From Antarcticimicrobium sp. (GTDB lineage Bacteria > Pseudomonadota > Alphaproteobacteria > Rhodobacterales > Rhodobacteraceae): 64,000 nt of DNA. The DNA lies in contig NZ_JARGPK010000052.1 in NCBI RefSeq assembly GCF_029212575.1, positions 1-64,000 of the forward strand. The letters run 5' to 3'. Below the pieces are notes generated by a model. It did no database searches. It worked only from the letters and a program-made list of their open reading frames with translations, and had not been told where the DNA came from. Shown piece after piece: positions 56,953-64,000 of the stretch. Position 1 is the stretch's first letter. Each line of letters starts with the position of its first letter. A program made the translations under genes and the position numbers.

Positions 56953-58239
56953 GTGATTGGAATTATCTTTGGCAGCTTTGTCCCGATGCTTCTGCTCGGT
57001 GTGCCGATTGCCTTCTGCCTGGTCCTGATGACCATCTTCGTCTACGTCGATATCGGCGATCCGCGTCTGTTCCTGCAGATCCCGCAGCGGATGTTCTCGA
57101 GCACCGAGAACCTGCTCTTGCTGGCGATCCCCTTCTTCATCATGGCCGGCGAGATCATGAACCGCGCCGGCATCACCGACAAGCTGATGACCCTGGCCGG
57201 ATCGCTGGTGGGCTGGATCCGGGGCGGGCTGGCCCATACCAATATCGTCGCCAGCATGTTCTTTGCCGGGATAACCGGCTCGGCGGTGTCCGACACGGTC
57301 GCGGTTGGCGGGATCATGATCCCGGCGATGAAGGAAAACGGCTACAGCGAGGAATACGCCGCCGCCGTCACCGCCTCCAGTTCGGTGATCGGGCCGATCA
57401 TTCCGCCCAGCATTCCGATGCTGATCTATGCCTCGGTGATGAACGTCTCGATCGCCGGGCTGTTCCTGGGGGGGATGCTGCCGGGCATCCTGGTGGCCAT
57501 CTCCCTGATGGTGACCGCCTATATCATCGCGGTTCGCAAGGGGTACGGCGAACGCGCACCCTTCGTCGGAGTCGTGCGCCTTTTGCTGGCGATTTTCCAG
57601 GGGCTTCCGGCGCTGCTTCTGCCGGCGCTGATCATGGGCGGCATCCTTGGCGGGTTCTTCAGTCCGACGCAGGCCTCGGCGGTGGCGGTGATGTACGGGC
57701 TGGCGGTCGGGTTCATCCTGTACCGGAGCCTGTCGCTCTCGGATATCGTCCCGATCCTGACCAACACGGTCAAGGCGACGGCGATGATCATGTTCCTGCT
57801 GGCCTGCGCCAAGTCGTTCAGCTGGCTGGTCAGCTACTACAACCTTGTGGAGCATGTGACGCTGGTCTTCGTGTCGCTAACCGCGAACAAGTATGTGTTC
57901 CTGCTGCTGGTGAACATCCTGTTCCTGGTGATCGGGATGTTCCTCGACATGGGGTTCGCGATCATCGTGCTGGGGCCGCTTCTGGCGCCGATCGCCTATC
58001 AGTACGGGGTCGACCCGATCCACTTCGGGCTGATCACCTGTACCAACCTGACCATCGGGCTGGCCTCGCCACCCTTCGGGCTGGTGCTGTTCGCCGCCTG
58101 CGGGATATCCAACGTCAGCCTTGCGCGGCTGAGCGTGGCGATCCTGCCGTTCATCGCGGCCGAGATCGTGGTCTTGTTGCTGATCACCTATGTCCCGTTC
58201 TTCACGATGTATTTCCCCAGGCTTTTTGGCTACGCCTGA
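56953..58239 (+). CDS. dctM: TRAP transporter large permease (DctM), locus 3
   Basis: 428 aa, about 12 membrane segments, complete: LLGVPIAFCLVLMTIFVYVD, PFFIMAGEIMNRAGITDKLM, GITGSAVSDTVAVGGIMIPA, SSVIGPIIPPSIPMLIYASV, GGFFSPTQASAVAVMYGLAV, GVDPIHFGLITCTNLTIGLA and SPPFGLVLFAACGIS. The start is GTG 3 nt after the dctQ stop. The CoA synthetase gene starts 194 bp downstream with its own GAAAGG site, so one transcript is likely. Confidence 0.94.
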   Translation: MIGIIFGSFVPMLLLGVPIAFCLVLMTIFVYVDIGDPRLFLQIPQRMFSSTENLLLLAIPFFIMAGEIMNRAGITDKLMTLAGSLVGWIRGGLAHTNIVASMFFAGITGSAVSDTVAVGGIMIPAMKENGYSEEYAAAVTASSSVIGPIIPPSIPMLIYASVMNVSIAGLFLGGMLPGILVAISLMVTAYIIAVRKGYGERAPFVGVVRLLLAIFQGLPALLLPALIMGGILGGFFSPTQASAVAVMYGLAVGFILYRSLSLSDIVPILTNTVKATAMIMFLLACAKSFSWLVSYYNLVEHVTLVFVSLTANKYVFLLLVNILFLVIGMFLDMGFAIIVLGPLLAPIAYQYGVDPIHFGLITCTNLTIGLASPPFGLVLFAACGISNVSLARLSVAILPFIAAEIVVLLLITYVPFFTMYFPRLFGYA

Positions 58240-58433
58240 CGGGGAAGGCCCGGGCGCGGCCGCGATTTTGCGGCGCGCCGGGCCCCCCGGACATCTGTGA
58301 CTCACAAGCCCGAATCCTGGCGTTTCCAATGGGCCGTCCGCGCGTTTCGGGCCCGGCCCGCCGGGGCGTCGTGACCGGGGGTATGACAGGGCGGGTTCCC
58401 CGCGCCATTTTCAAGCTCAAGAAAGGACAAGGA

Positions 58434-60623
58434 ATGTCATCGGAAACAGCGGTTGCCACCGGCGATGTCTCGGCTGTCCCGGAAGAGGTCGGGGTTCACA
58501 CCCGGCTGTCCGGCCTGATGAACCCGCAAAGCATCGCGGTCGTCGGTGCCAGCGCCAGGGCCGAGGGCTGGAGCGGCATGGCGGTGCCGGTGCTTCGGCG
58601 GCTGGGCTATACGGGCAAGATCTTTCCGGTCAACCCCAAGTATGAGGAATTGAACGGGCTGCGCTGCTACCCGTCGGTCTCGGCGATCCCCGAGCCGGTC
58701 GATGCGGCGCTGATGTTCGTGCCGCAACGGGCACTGCCCGACATCCTGGAAGATTGCGGCAGAAAGGGCGTGCAAGGCGCGGTGATCCTCGCCTCGGGCT
58801 TTTCCGAAACCGGAGACGAGGGCAGGGCGTTGGAGGAGCGGTTGCGCGAGGTTGCCAACCGCAACCACATCGCCATCTGCGGGCCGAACTGCCTCGGGCT
58901 GGCCAATCTCGACAGCGGCTTCATGGGGCTGACGGCGGCGACCTTTCCCGAGGATCTCTCGGCCGGGCGGACCGCGCTGATCTCGCAAAGCGGGCAGCTT
59001 CTGATGGTGCTTCTGGCGCGGGCCCACGATCAGGGCGTGCACATGCGTTATCTGGTCTCGACCGGAAACGAGCTGAACGTGGAGGCGGCGGATTACGCGA
59101 GCTGGGCCTTGCAGGACCCGCAGATCGCCTCGGTCTGCATGGCGCTGGAGGGGCTGCGCACGCCGTCGCGGTTTCTTGATCTGGCAGAACAGGCGCAGGC
59201 GGCGGAGAAACCCCTGATCGTGCTGAAACTGGGCCGCAGCCAGCGCGCGGCGCGCACCGCGCTGGCCCATACCGGCAAGATGGCCGGCGCCTTTCGCACC
59301 TATGAGGCCGTGTTCCGGCAAAACAACATCGTTTCCGTCGATGACCCGCTTGAGCTGGCCGATGTGGCGGCGCTGTTCGACAAATGCCCCGCCCCGCGCG
59401 GTGACCGCATTTCGGTGGTGACCTTTTCCGGCGGCTGGAGCGGCGTGATGGCCGACCAGGCCGAGGCGCTGGGGTTGCCGATGGCAGACTTCACCGAAGC
59501 CACGGTGGACAGGCTGAAACCGCTTCTGGATTTCACCCCGCCGGTCAACCCGCTGGACCTGTCGGGCAACGTGAACAACCACCCCGAACGCTGGGGCGCC
59601 AGCCTGAAGGCGGTGCTGGCCGATGTAAATACCGACATCATGGTGGTCTTCATCCACCAGGTGCGCGAGGCCTGGCGCGGCAACCTGATCGACCCGGTGC
59701 TGGACCTTGCCCGGACGTCGGACAAGCCGATCGTCGTGGTCTATGACGGCGGCAAGGTGGTCAAGGCCGGCTACGAGCAACTGGCGCGCGACCGCAGTCT
59801 GCCGATCTATCGCGGCAGCCAGCAGATGCTGAGGGCGCTGAAACGGTTCGTGGATTACCACAGGCGCAAGGCGTCAAGGCGGGACGGCACCCCGCCGCCG
59901 GAGGTGCCTGCCGGGGCTGCGGAAATCGTGGAGACCCTGTTGGCGCAGGGCGGGCGGAGCCTGTCGGAACATGCCGCGAAAGCAGCCTTGCGCACCTATG
60001 GTCTGCCGATGGTGGGAGAACAACTGGTGCGCACCGAGGCCGAGGCGCTGGCCGCGGCGGAAAAGATCGGCTTTCCGGTGGTGATGAAGGGGCTGGCCGA
60101 CGGGATGGAGCACAAGTCCGATGCCGGGCTGGTGCACCTCGGCCTCTCCGATGCCGACGCGGTACGCGCAGCCTTTGCCGACCTGGAGGGCAAGCTTTCG
60201 GGGCACACCCTGAACGGGGAGTCCGCGCCCTGTCTTGTACAGAAAATGGTCAAGGGCGGGGTCGAGGCGATTCTGGGGATGCAGAACGATCCCGACTTCG
60301 GCCCGATGATCCTGGTCGGTGTTGGCGGGGTGATGACCGAACTGCTGAACGACGTGGCGCTGCGCCGCGCACCGCTGACCGCCGAGGACGCGCGGGAGAT
60401 GATCGACGAGACCCGGCTGGGTCTCTTGCTGGAGGGGTTCCGGGGCGCGCCAAAGGCCGACCGCGCCGCGCTGGAGGACGCGATCCTGCGGCTCTCGACG
60501 CTGTCGGTGGCCCATGCGGAGCGGATCGAGGGCATCGACATCAACCCGGTCCTGGTGCTGCCCGAGGGTGAGGGCTGTGTTGCGGTGGACGCGCTGATCG
60601 TCAAGCCGGAGGCGGGCGCATGA
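58434..60623 (+). CDS. ADP-forming acyl-CoA synthetase (acetate--CoA ligase family), fused subunits
   Basis: 729 aa. Order: CoA-binding domain (SIAVVGASARAEGWSGMAVP), succinyl-CoA-ligase-like domain (ICGPNCLGLANL; LISQSGQLL; LAHTGKMAGA with the phospho-His), then an ATP-grasp domain (LRTYGLPMVGEQLVRTEAEA; FPVVMKGL; HKSDAGLVHLGL; GMQNDPDFGPMILVGVGGVM). It activates a carboxylic acid with ATP and CoA, forming ADP. It shares an ATGA overlap with the first acyl-CoA dehydrogenase, so it likely supplies that enzyme's substrate after TRAP import. Confidence 0.92.
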   Translation: MSSETAVATGDVSAVPEEVGVHTRLSGLMNPQSIAVVGASARAEGWSGMAVPVLRRLGYTGKIFPVNPKYEELNGLRCYPSVSAIPEPVDAALMFVPQRALPDILEDCGRKGVQGAVILASGFSETGDEGRALEERLREVANRNHIAICGPNCLGLANLDSGFMGLTAATFPEDLSAGRTALISQSGQLLMVLLARAHDQGVHMRYLVSTGNELNVEAADYASWALQDPQIASVCMALEGLRTPSRFLDLAEQAQAAEKPLIVLKLGRSQRAARTALAHTGKMAGAFRTYEAVFRQNNIVSVDDPLELADVAALFDKCPAPRGDRISVVTFSGGWSGVMADQAEALGLPMADFTEATVDRLKPLLDFTPPVNPLDLSGNVNNHPERWGASLKAVLADVNTDIMVVFIHQVREAWRGNLIDPVLDLARTSDKPIVVVYDGGKVVKAGYEQLARDRSLPIYRGSQQMLRALKRFVDYHRRKASRRDGTPPPEVPAGAAEIVETLLAQGGRSLSEHAAKAALRTYGLPMVGEQLVRTEAEALAAAEKIGFPVVMKGLADGMEHKSDAGLVHLGLSDADAVRAAFADLEGKLSGHTLNGESAPCLVQKMVKGGVEAILGMQNDPDFGPMILVGVGGVMTELLNDVALRRAPLTAEDAREMIDETRLGLLLEGFRGAPKADRAALEDAILRLSTLSVAHAERIEGIDINPVLVLPEGEGCVAVDALIVKPEAGA

Positions 60624-61777
60624 CCGATCTTCTGAACGGTGCCGAGGATGAGGCATTCCGGCAAGAGATCCGCGAGTTTGTCACCGCGAACCTGCACCCC
60701 GGGACCCGGGACAAGGTGGCGCGGGGCGCACCGCTCACGCGAGAGGATTTCGCGCGCTGGCAGCAGTGTCTGTTCGAGCGGGGCTGGGTCGCCCCGGCCT
60801 GGCCGGTGGAGCATGGCGGGCCGGGCTGGAGCGCGCGGCAAAGGCTTATCGCGGATGAGGAGATGTTCCGCCAGCACACGCCGCCTCTGCCGGGGTTCGG
60901 ATTGAAGATGATCGGGCCGATCCTGATGCGTTTCGGGACCCCGGGGCAACAGGCGCGGTTCCTGCCGGGCATCCTTTCGGGCGACGACTGGTGGTGCCAG
61001 GGGTTCAGCGAGCCGGGGGCGGGATCGGACCTGGCCTCGCTGCGCACCCGGGCGGTACGGGTCGCGGGCGGCTGGCGGATTTCCGGGTCGAAGACCTGGA
61101 CCACTTATGCGCAATACGCCAACTGGATCTTCTGCCTGGTGCGCACCGACCCGCAGGCGAAGAAGCAACAAGGCATCTCGATGATGTTGGTGGACATGGC
61201 CTCGGATGGGTTCACGCGGCGTCCGATCCGGCTGATGGACGGAACCGAGGAGGTCAACGAAATCTTTCTCGACGATGTCTTCGTGCCCGACGACCAGGTG
61301 GTGGGCGAGATCAACCGGGGCTGGACCTATGCCAAGGCGTTGCTGGAGAACGAGCGGTTCGGCATCGGGGGGATCGGGCGGTCGAAACACCTGTTGCAGC
61401 GGGTGCGGGAGATGGCCGATGCGGCCGGGCGTGGGGCCGATCCGGAGGTCGCCGATGCGCTCGCGGCCTTTGAGATCGACATCATGGCGGTGGAGGCGAC
61501 CACGCTGCGGTTGTTGAACGCGGCCGAGGCCGGGGCACGGATCGGGGCGGAAACCTCGCTTTTGAAGATCCGGGGCACGGAGATCCAGCAGGGGCTGACC
61601 GAGTTGATGCTGGAGGTCGCCGGCCCTGCGGCGCTGCCCGAACGGGAAAGCGAGGGCGCCGAGGCGCCGTTCGAGAATGCCGCCTATCAGTTCCTGAACT
61701 GGCGAAAACTGTCGATCTATGGCGGCAGCAACGAGATCCAGCGCGGCATTCTGGCCGGGCAGGTGCTGGGGCTGTGA
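60620..61777 (+). CDS. Acyl-CoA dehydrogenase (subunit 1 of a pair)
   Basis: 385 aa. Complete ACAD fold: WWCQGFSEPGAGSDLASLRT (FAD- and CoA-binding), WRISGSKTWTTYAQYANWIF, VDMASDGFTRRPIR, and the FAD-binding C-terminus LSIYGGSNEIQRGILAGQVL. In MCAD-type enzymes the base is the Glu of YEGT; here the motif is YGGS, so the base must come from elsewhere or from the partner subunit. The adjacent second ACAD suggests a heteromeric enzyme as in pimeloyl-CoA or steroid side-chain dehydrogenases. Confidence 0.92.
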   Translation: MTDLLNGAEDEAFRQEIREFVTANLHPGTRDKVARGAPLTREDFARWQQCLFERGWVAPAWPVEHGGPGWSARQRLIADEEMFRQHTPPLPGFGLKMIGPILMRFGTPGQQARFLPGILSGDDWWCQGFSEPGAGSDLASLRTRAVRVAGGWRISGSKTWTTYAQYANWIFCLVRTDPQAKKQQGISMMLVDMASDGFTRRPIRLMDGTEEVNEIFLDDVFVPDDQVVGEINRGWTYAKALLENERFGIGGIGRSKHLLQRVREMADAAGRGADPEVADALAAFEIDIMAVEATTLRLLNAAEAGARIGAETSLLKIRGTEIQQGLTELMLEVAGPAALPERESEGAEAPFENAAYQFLNWRKLSIYGGSNEIQRGILAGQVLGL

Positions 61778-61790
61778 AGGAGGGCTGCAG

Positions 61791-62870
61791 ATGATCCGTC
61801 TTGATCCGCCCGACGACGGGGTGACGATGCTGAAGGAAACCGCGGAACGGTTCGTTGCCGACCGCTACGGGTTGGCGCGGCGCGGCGAGATGCTACGCAA
61901 GCCCGACGACCAGATCCCGGTGCATTGGGCCGACATGGCCGGGCTGGGATGGCTGCTCGCCCCGGTACCGGAGGCGGCGGGCGGGCTGGGCCTGCCGCCG
62001 GTTCAGATCGTGGCGCTGTTGGAGGTGTTGGGCGCGGGGCTGGTGCTGGAGCCGGTGGGGCCGGTCGTGATGCGCTGCGCCGCGACGCTGGCTCGCGCGC
62101 TGCCCGATGCCGAGGCGGTACTTGCGCCGGTGCTGTCGGGAGGCTGCATCGAGGTCATGGCCGGCGGGGAGGAGGCGGCGCCGATCACCGCCATGCGAGA
62201 CGGAGAACGGGTGACGCTGGCAGGGCGCGCACCGCTGGTCGTCGGCGGGGCGGCGGCGCGGGCCTTCTGGGTGGTGGCGCGGATGGAGAGCGCGCCGGTA
62301 CTGATCCGCGTTCCGTTGGAAAAGGCCGGGGTCACCCGGTTCCGGCTGGTCGATGGCCAGGCGGCGGCGAAGGTTGTTTTCGACGGGGTGTCCTGTGACG
62401 CGGGAGAGGTCATCACCGGCTGTGCCCCGGCGCTGGCCTTTGGCGCCGACATGGGGCTGCTCGGCATGCTGGCCGAAACCTCGGGGCTGATCGACGCGCT
62501 TTACCGTGCCACGCTCGAGCATGTGAAGCTGCGCGAGCAGTTCGGTCGCCCCATCGGTCGGTTCCAGGCGGTGCAGCACCGCATGGCCGACATGTTCATC
62601 GCCCGCGAAGAGGCGCAGTCGATGGTGCAACTGGCCGCCGAGGCAATGGAGAGCGCGGATACCGGATTTCGCGCCCGGCTGGTGTCGGCGGCGCGGATCA
62701 AGATCGCGGGGAGCGCACGCGCGGTCCTGCGCGACGCGGTGCAGCTGCACGGCGGCATGGGGGTGACGGACGAATTGCCCGTCGGCCATATGGTCAAGCG
62801 GCTGCTGGTGCTGACCCAGATGGGCGGCAGCCGTGCCACCCATCTGAAACGGTTTCGCGAGGCCGCCTGA
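61791..62870 (+). CDS. Acyl-CoA dehydrogenase (subunit 2 of a pair)
   Basis: 359 aa. Shorter and more divergent ACAD: PVHWADMAGLGWLLAPVPEA, AGGLGLPPVQIVALLEVLGA, LREQFGRPIGRFQAVQHRMA and VQLHGGMGVTDELPVGHMVK. It lacks the long middle beta-domain motifs of subunit 1 and resembles pimeloyl-CoA dehydrogenase small subunits. GAAGGAGG precedes the ATG, 13 nt after subunit 1. Likely forms a complex with it. Confidence 0.9.
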   Translation: MIRLDPPDDGVTMLKETAERFVADRYGLARRGEMLRKPDDQIPVHWADMAGLGWLLAPVPEAAGGLGLPPVQIVALLEVLGAGLVLEPVGPVVMRCAATLARALPDAEAVLAPVLSGGCIEVMAGGEEAAPITAMRDGERVTLAGRAPLVVGGAAARAFWVVARMESAPVLIRVPLEKAGVTRFRLVDGQAAAKVVFDGVSCDAGEVITGCAPALAFGADMGLLGMLAETSGLIDALYRATLEHVKLREQFGRPIGRFQAVQHRMADMFIAREEAQSMVQLAAEAMESADTGFRARLVSAARIKIAGSARAVLRDAVQLHGGMGVTDELPVGHMVKRLLVLTQMGGSRATHLKRFREAA

Positions 62871-62882
62871 CCGGGGCGGGGG

Positions 62883-63644
62883 CTAGAGCGTCATGCCCCC
62901 GTCGACCACCAGAACATGGCCGGTGACCATGCCGGCCCCGGCGCAGAGGTAGAGCACCGCCTCGGCAATGTCCTCGGGGTCGGAGCGGCGTTTCAGCACC
63001 GCCATGTCGCGCGCCCATTGCTTGCGCTCCTCCGGCCAGTCCTCGGTCCAGGGGGTTTTGGTCTGGCCCGGGGCCACTGCGTTCACCCGCACCTCGGGGG
63101 CGAGCCCGCGCGCCAGGCTGCGGGTCAGGCTGACCAGCGCGGATTTGCTGGCGGCATAGGCGATGGAACTGCCCTGCTGCCCGACCCCGGCGATCGAGGC
63201 CATGTTGACGATGGCGCCCTTGCGATCCTTCAGCGCCCCGGCCGCCGCATGGGCGCAGCGAAAGGCGCCGATCAGGTTGGTGTTGAGCAGAAGTTGCCAG
63301 AACTCCTCGGTCATCTTGTCGAGGTCCTCGGGCGGGATCTTGTCGCGGGTGCCCGAGGTGCCGGCGTTGTTGACGAGGATATCGAGCCCGCCGAGCGTGG
63401 CGATGGCGGTCGTTACCATCGCCTCGGCCTCGCCGGGGTGCGAGATGTTGCCGGGCGCCGCGATCACGTCGAGCCGCTGCGCGCAAAGCTCCGCCACCCG
63501 CGCCGGGCCTGCCGGGTCGTCGACGAGGTGGTTGAGCGCCACCTTCGCCCCCATCTGCGCCAGCATGGTCACGGTGGCCAGCCCGATGCCCGAGGCGCCA
63601 CCCGTCACCAGCGCGCATTTGCCTGTCAGATCTGCCTTGATCAA
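62883..63644 (-). CDS. Short-chain dehydrogenase/reductase (beta-oxidation-associated)
   Basis: 253 aa classical SDR: TGGASGIG cofactor loop, DILVNNAGTSG, catalytic IVNMASIAG and YAASK, and the C-terminal LVVDGGMTL typical of FabG-like enzymes. It overlaps the 3-hydroxyacyl-CoA dehydrogenase gene (ATGA) and is convergent with the acyl-CoA dehydrogenases. It may oxidise or reduce a hydroxyacyl intermediate in the same pathway. Confidence 0.9.
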   Translation of the reverse strand: MIKADLTGKCALVTGGASGIGLATVTMLAQMGAKVALNHLVDDPAGPARVAELCAQRLDVIAAPGNISHPGEAEAMVTTAIATLGGLDILVNNAGTSGTRDKIPPEDLDKMTEEFWQLLLNTNLIGAFRCAHAAAGALKDRKGAIVNMASIAGVGQQGSSIAYAASKSALVSLTRSLARGLAPEVRVNAVAPGQTKTPWTEDWPEERKQWARDMAVLKRRSDPEDIAEAVLYLCAGAGMVTGHVLVVDGGMTL

Positions 63645-64000
63645 TGGTCCTCTCCCTCATTGCCCTGAAGTTGCGCCTTGAGCCTCAGCAGGCGCAGGTC
63701 GCGGTCGTGAAACAGCTCTTCGGCGGGCCTGTCGCCATAGTCGTAGAATCCGGCGCCGGCCCGCACCCCGGTGCGCCCGGCCGCGATCAGCCGGTCGAGC
63801 ACCGGGGTCTCGCCGGTGTTCTCGGGCGGCTGATAGCTGCGCCCGGCGATGCCGTTGCGCACCATTTCCAGCCCGGTGTAATCCATCTTCTTCATGTGGC
63901 CGAGCACCGCGAGGCGATCCACCAGCCCGTGCCGGATCGAGCGGTCGATGTCCTGCGCCGTGGCCCATCCGGCATCGATCATCCGCAGGCATTCGAGGTT
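63641..64000 (-). CDS. 3-hydroxyacyl-CoA dehydrogenase, C-terminal part (cut by window end)
   Basis: The last 119 codons of a gene that begins beyond the window. LECLRMIDAGWATAQDIDRS, VLGHMKKMDYTGLEM and GVRAGAGFYDYG form the C-terminal 3HCDH dimerisation domain. The parent should carry an N-terminal Rossmann domain that is not seen here. It is the upstream neighbour of the SDR on the same strand and is expected to complete the beta-oxidation set next to the acyl-CoA dehydrogenases. Confidence 0.85.
   Translation of the reverse strand, partial: NLECLRMIDAGWATAQDIDRSIRHGLVDRLAVLGHMKKMDYTGLEMVRNGIAGRSYQPPENTGETPVLDRLIAAGRTGVRAGAGFYDYGDRPAEELFHDRDLRLLRLKAQLQGNEGEDH

Overview
The window is GC-rich DNA from an alphaproteobacterium, most likely a member of the Rhodobacterales (Roseobacter/Paracoccus relatives). 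The signs are a tRNA-His with A73 and no encoded G-1, a GTTC-N7-GTTC (alphaproteobacterial LexA) box in front of an mmcB-like gene, an rpoH with the sigma-32 box, a nasTS-controlled nitrate assimilation cluster, three TRAP-transporter loci and several small Rhodobacteraceae-type proteins. All calls are from reading the sequence; no database search was run.

Region 1 (1-20.6 kb) is mostly housekeeping. The riboflavin/regulatory group nrdR-ribD ... ribE ... ribB(X)-ribH-nusB runs on the + strand. It is interrupted by a minus-strand capsule block (kpsC-like, wza-like, kpsS-like) and by a proline-racemase-family gene. Then come an SOS-type mmcB gene, small conserved proteins, a GNAT acetyltransferase, tRNA-His, an RluD-type pseudouridine synthase, a secreted RTX metalloprotease (M10), a DUF4386 membrane protein, rpoH, and two small basic proteins of 54 and 43 aa.

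Region 2 (20.6-32.6 kb) is a minus-strand nitrate assimilation system: nasT-nasS, a leader with an ANTAR-type hairpin, then nrtA-nrtB-nrtCD (uptake), nirB-nirD (nitrite reductase) and nasA (nitrate reductase). A decayed IS5-family transposase lies just past nasA.

Region 3 (32.7-38.3 kb) is a TRAP transporter plus SMP-30/gluconolactonase operon with a divergent LysR gene. It is bracketed by two decayed IS6-family remnants in the same orientation; a third remnant of the same IS end opens the window.

Region 4 (38.3-46.3 kb) is the most unusual part. An eight-gene, tightly overlapping minus-strand operon starts with an XRE-type regulator whose promoter carries a perfect 18-bp palindrome. It encodes HyfB, C, E, F, G and I-like subunits and a small membrane protein. 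The HyfG-like subunit lacks the [NiFe] cysteines while the HyfI-like subunit keeps its [4Fe-4S] cysteines, so this looks like an energy-converting-hydrogenase-related (Ehr) ion-pumping complex of unknown redox partner, not a hydrogenase. A YeiH-type transporter and its LysR regulator follow.

Region 5 (48.7-55 kb) is accessory: a mosaic of three broken genes (LuxR-type HTH, TauD-type dioxygenase, DctM), an SDR, a second DUF4386 protein, two AraC regulators and two small exported proteins. Region 6 (55.1-64 kb) looks like a catabolic unit for an organic acid: TRAP transporter (dctPQM), ADP-forming acyl-CoA synthetase and two acyl-CoA dehydrogenases, with an SDR and a 3-hydroxyacyl-CoA dehydrogenase (cut by the window end) on the other strand.
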